Assembly (NCBI GenBank): GCA_036245525.1
Contig: BTPG01000006.1
Coordinates: 93,740,650-93,804,649, forward strand
Source of the DNA: Semisulcospira habei
Taxonomy: Eukaryota > Mollusca > Gastropoda > Semisulcospiridae
DNA: 64,000 nt
Direction: 5' to 3'
Below the pieces are notes generated by a model. The model was not told the origin of the DNA, ran no database searches, and saw only the letters and a program-made list of their open reading frames with translations. The position numbers were made by a program, and so were the translations under genes. This document shows, piece after piece, positions 51,601 to 57,600 of the stretch. Position 1 is the stretch's first letter, and every line of letters starts with the position of its first letter.

Positions 51601-54600
51601 CAAGCTGACTGTCATAATGTATTTGTGGTAAGTGAGTCATTGTCAAAAGCTTGCGCATGTGTGCGCGAGTTGTGAGTGCGCGCTTAGAGTTATAATTATT
51701 ATAAGATAAGCGCATAATAAATAACGTAATTATTATTTATTATTATTACAAATGATGCAGTTTTCTTAACTCATTCTGCCCACGACACACCACAGCAAAA
51801 TATGGCTCAACCATGATAGTTCAAGGGTGGTGGCAGATTAGATTGGCACCTATAGGTGCCAAGCTATTCTGCCACCACCCATGAACTATCATGGTCGATC
51901 TTTCTCCTAAATTGTAATGCAGTCCTCAGAGGATAACTCCAAAATGTGGGTATTTCCTACCTCGGGCACAATGAGTTAAATAAAAAATTTGATTGGAATG
52001 CAGAAGCGAAAGCTAGAAGAAAACTGAACATCATGAGAAAACTGGCTGGAACACAATGGGGAGCCAATGAAAAGATCCTCAAAAATGTATATCAAGGCAC
52101 AGTGAGACCACACCTTGAGTACGGATCTAATGCATGGTTGACGGCAGCCCAGTCACACCAGCAGACCATTGACAGAGTTCAGAACCAGGCACTGCGTATC
52201 ATCACCGGCGCAATGAGATCCACACCAATTGAAAAGATGGAAGAGACAACGGGCATCCCACCCCTGCGCATGAGAAGAGATTGCAAAGCCTTGATACAGT
52301 CCACAAAGGTCAAGTCTTCCAAAGACCATCCTATGAACGCTAGGATGAAACAACCAAACTCAGGGAGACTGAAAAGATCAAGCTTTGTGAAGGAGACGAG
52401 AGCACTGCAGAGAAAACACCAGGCAAAGCTGCCTGCGCAGGTAGAGGCTCTGAATCCTGCTAGCGACCTTCCACCTTGGGAAAGTAAGCCAGAAAACATC
52501 ACCATCTCTTCCACGGTACCCTACATCACCACCAGAGATGAGCACAGCACTGTGAGCAAGAAAGCCCTGACACTGGCCATGCTCGAAGAAAAGTATCCCC
52601 AGGAAGCATGGATACGGGCATACACCGATGGATCAGCCACAGATGCAGTTCAGGATGGAGGGGCTGGGGTGTACATTCAGTACCCAAACGGAAAATGGCA
52701 GGCAGAGGCAGTACCAACAGGCCTTCACTGCACAAATTACAGAGCTGAGGTGGAAGCCCTAGTCCGCGCAGCTAACACCCTTAGTGGCACTGCAGACCCT
52801 GATGCCCAGATTGTCTTCCTTACTGATGCCATGTCTGTCCTTGAGGCAGCAACAGCAAGCAAACTGCCACGTCTACAAGAGGCACTGCAAAACATCAAGT
52901 GCACCAGACTGGTGCTGCAGTGGATCCCTTCACACTGTGGCATCTACGGCAATGAAGAAGCTGACAGAATGGCAAAAGTGGGCGCAGAGAAAGAACAAGA
53001 TGAAAATGGAGTCAGCTTCACAGAGATAAAGACCATCATTAAGTCTGTGTACAGACCACCACAACGGCCCCTAGACAGTTACCATCAGCTGTCCAGACAA
53101 GAGCAGGTGACCATCTTTCGTCTGAGGACCGGGCACAACCAACTCAATTTCCACCTGCACAGACGCTTCCACCTCGTGCCATCTCCCCTGTGCCGTTGTG
53201 GAGAAGCAGAGCAGACCGCAGAGCACATCCTCCAGGACTGGGAACCACCAGCCGCTGAGGGAGGAGATATGGCCGAAGCCCGCCACTCTACAAGAGAAAC
53301 TGTACGGGCCTGTGGAGGCGCTACAGAAGACCACAGATTTCATTTTGAGAGCCAAACTCCAAGTGTGACGGCGTTCGAGAAGAAGAAGATAAAAAATTTG
53401 ATATTTTATTTATGCCGAGATGGGGGTCTGAGTACCCTCTAAAATTTACACCTGGGGGTCTACAGCCCTTAAAGTTGTTGTGAAAACAGGAGCCCTGAGG
53501 ATGTTACTAGAACAGCATGGCACTGAGAGGGGCCAGTCTATTCAAGCGTCACTCTTAAGTAAACTGTTACGTTCAGTGAAGCTGTTCTAGTACCACCCAT
53601 GGACTAAAATGGTTTATGTGTCTCCCGTGCTTCAAGGCTGATGTGACCTATGCCCTGTGAAGGCAAAAGACAATGAGTCCATTTCACAAAATGGACTTGG
53701 TGTCTTTCACTGTGTTACATATAGATTCTTTCATCGGTGTTTAGGTGATACTGAGAATCTGACTCGTGGTTTTAAAACCTTATCCTACGAGCAAAAGCTC
53801 GTAGGATGAGGTTTTAAGACCATGAGAGTAAGATTCTCAGTATCACCTAAACACCAATGTTAGAATCTATTTCTTACACGCCTTTTTCTTGGCATGAATC
53901 TGATGTCAGTTGGTTTTCAGCACAACACAGCCGCCATTGTGTCTTGGCAAAGGTCTTGACGTAACTTCCTTTGTAATGTGACGTCAATATTTTGGATGCC
54001 AGACAAATGTTCCTAATAGCGCAATACATGACGCCAGAGTGCCAGTCGTCACTGTGAAATGATGTCATTGCGCGTGAACTGAAAGTAGGTCAAGTTTCAA
54101 TACCGTGTGTGCCCATACCTTTTTGTTGACCAGGCTTTCTAGAGGACATTGTTGCATACACTTGGCCGTTCACGCAGCCCGGCTGTATCACACGTGTGAT
54201 ACAGCTTTTCCGCTCAAAGGCAGCAAAGAAGCAGGTGTGTCAGATAATGAACATCTTGCTTTTGTCAAAAACGGACTTGTGTTTTTTGCCCTCCTAGGGC
54301 AAATCTGCTTATAAAATAGGATTTTTCAAATTACATGTATTGAAAGACATTTTGTTGTATGATTCGTGTAGCTGGTGCCTTCTGCCTACACACACACCTC
54401 GTGAGATGGTCAAAGTGAAGTCAGAAATCGGTGGGAAACAAAAAGATGAGGCCATCACCTGGTTCCGCTACATCTACCCCCTCACACAGTCACCCTCATG
54501 GCCGCAGGATTGTAAACCAGTACGTTTGGTTGTTGCTATGGTAGTGTCTGTGGCAAATCGTGAGTGTCTCTAGTGTCTGTTAACTGGAAAAAATGTTTGT

Positions 54601-57600
54601 TCACTGAAATAAATGTTTGTTCATTGAAATTATTTGTTTACTGAAATTGTTTGCTAATTCGAAAAAACATGTCCAGAGTAGAACAAAATGATGCTCTACA
54701 GCTTTCATCTTGTGTTCGTTCAGTAATAAATAAACTGTTTTCAATGCAAGCAGCTGCAGGTAATCATGACTGCGCTTGGTAAGAATTTGTGTTCATACAG
54801 TAATAAGTAAACTGTTTTCAATGCAAGCAGCTGCAGGTAATCATGACTGCGCTTGGTAAGAGTTTGTGTTTGTACAATGTTTGTGCAGAAACATTGATGC
54901 ACTTATTTTGTGTCCTAAGTCTTTGTGGGTTATTCCTGACATTTAACACACTTTGCTGTCACCTTTATGGTGCAGATTTTTGCTAGTGGTAAACGACCTG
55001 CTTCTCTCCACTGACTCGGGCAACATCTCCCTTCTTACGCTACTCGATCTCTCTGCCGCCTTCGACACCATAGACCACTCTGTCCTCCTCCACCGCCTCC
55101 ACCACTCCTTTGGCATCACTGACTCTGCTCACTCTTGGTTTCTCTCCTACCTCTCCGACAGACAGCAGTCCGTCACCATCGACGGCGTCTCCTCCAACCC
55201 AGTCAGGCTCTCCTGCGGCGTTCCTCAGGGGTCCGTTCTGGGCCCGGTCCTTTTTACACTCTACATCTCCCCACTGTCCAACATCATCCAGTCTCACCAC
55301 ATACACCACCACCTCTACACTGACGACTCACAACTACTAGACAAAGACAAACTCGACAACACTCAGACACTACTAACTCGCACGGCTGACTGCTATGAGG
55401 ACGTGAAAAACTGGATGACAGCAAACAAGCTCAAACTGAACGACGACAAAACAGAAGCCATGCTGGTAGGCACTCGCCAGAAACTTTCCCAGCTCTCTCC
55501 CTCTCTCCACCTTCAACTCGACAGCACCCCCATCTCCCTCTCTGACTCGGTCAAGAACCTTGGCGTTATCCTCGATTCCTCTCTTTCCATGACCAGCTTC
55601 GTCTCCGCCATGGCCCAGGCATGTTATTTCCACCTCCGCCGCATCAGTCAGATCAGAAAATACCTCACTACCGAAGCTGCCACCAAACTCGCTGTCTCTC
55701 TCATCTTATCTCGCATCGACTACTGCAACTCTCTCCTTTCTGGCCTTCCTCACTCCACCACTCTCACTCTCCAGCGCGTCCAGAACAATGCTGCCCACCT
55801 CGTCCTCAGAAAGAAAAAATCCGACCACATCACTCCCCTGCTCAAGCTCCTTCACTGGCTCCCCATCCCCCAACGCATCCAATACAAGATTCTGTCTCTC
55901 TGCTACAAATCCCTGAACAACTACGCTCCTGCGTATCTCTCCAACTTACTTCACCCCTACACTCCTCCCCGCTCCCTCCGCTCCGCCTCTGACCCTCTCC
56001 GCCTCCTCATCCCCCGCACCAAACTCAGCACTTTCGGTCCCCCGCTCTTTCTCAGTATACGGTCCAACCACCTGGAACACTCTCCCACTCTCTCTCCGTC
56101 AGAAACACTCGCTCTCCTCCTTCCAGTCTGCCCTCAAAACTCATCTCTTTCAACAGTTCTAGCACTATATCACCACACTCCCCAGCCCAAGCTGACCGTC
56201 CTAATGTATCTTCACTATTTGTGTTACGTGAGTCATTGTCTAAAGCGTGCGCATGCGTGTGCGAGTTGTGAGTGCGCGCTTAGAGTTATAATTATTATAA
56301 GATAAGGGCATTATAAATACCGTAATTATTATTATTTAAATTAATTAGTGGTAATGTTTCACTTTTCTGCTGATAGCTGGAGATCTTGCAGAAGCCTGGT
56401 GAGACCGTGTTTGTGCCCAGTGGGTGGTGGCATGTGGTGGTGAATCTGACAGACACTGTGGCCGTGACACAGAACTTCAGCAGCGTCACCAACTTCCCCA
56501 TCGTCTGGCACAAAACTGTGCGCGGCCGGCCGAAACTTTCACGCAAGTGGTTCAAAATACTGCAGGTAAGGGCAGCTTATATAAAATGGTCTCAACTCTT
56601 AACCCTTTGGCTGTCAGTAGCGCTTTTTGTCGAGGTGATTCCTACAGGAATCACCTCGGCAAAAAGCGCTGCTGACAGCCACAGGAATAAAATGGGTGCA
56701 GTGTTTAGGGACATTTGTTCTTCATTGCAGGTAAGAGTGTGTTTTCTTCAGAGATCGCTTCCTAAATCACTTCTTTCTTCCTCTGTCCACAAGAGGCATA
56801 GATCCAGATGATCAAGTCCCAGCATTTACATGGTTTATGAAGATGTTCACTTTTCGCTGGTGTTCTTTGCGTAATCAGTGTTTCGTTAGAGACTGTTAGG
56901 AAGTTGGCACACGTTAAGGCATGACTTCTGTTTTGGTAGGCAATAACAACTTAGAATAGTTAGATTCACCAACTTTTGATTTTCATCAGTTTTTGTTATC
57001 TTCCGTATTTATCTCGTTCAGAAACTGCGTCCAGAAGTGGCGGCCATAGCAAAGCATGTGGACCTACAAAAGCCGACTGGATTCAACTCGGACAGCTCTA
57101 GTTCCGGATCATCTTCTTCTTCTTCCTCCTCCTCGTCCTGCGGGGAAAGCGAAGACTCTGAGCCAGATTCAGAATCGGAGAGCAGCAGCAAACGGTAAGT
57201 TGCTGATTTGTGTTTGAGGTGCAGGCAGCAGGGTTATACATACAGAAGTGGATTAACTCATTTGAGGCATGCTGCCTCCGGATACGTGGCTTAAAGCCGT
57301 GTATCCGGAGGTGGCATGTCTTGAATGAGTTAACACACATTAAACCCAGTGTGTGCAAACACTGGTACTGGAAACAACACAGTAAATGACCTGCACAGGG
57401 GGTTAACCGTTGGGCTTTGGCAGTGCTTTTTGTTGAAGTGTAGTAAAACTGTTGCCGCTAGGGTTTCACGTGAAAGAAAAACAGAAGATAGTGGTAGAAA
57501 ACCCTTTAAAATAGAAACAAATAACGACGTTTCGGATCAAAGATCCTTCCTCAGGTGACATGGAAACAAACGTAGAACAGAAAAGAACACGACAGAAAGA

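Larger units (their letters stand above)
50780..53500. mobile_element. Old interspersed repeat carrying four nested insertions
   Basis: Outer sequence is colinear with 42840-43500: ACACATTTAAAGA(A/G)GAGAGAG, ACATACAG...ATGATGCAGTTTT, CTTAAATAAA and CCTCTAAAATTTA(T/C)ACCTGGGGGTC. Inserted in order are an RTE fragment, an L2-like fragment, a TTAA hairpin and an I-like LINE. Confidence 0.75.

Noticed and set aside
54511..54525. JMJD6 exon 6 ending one base later (AAACCAG|TACG)
   Set aside because: Only ACCA|GTACGT gives a GT donor and keeps the [10 protein letters not shown] phase.
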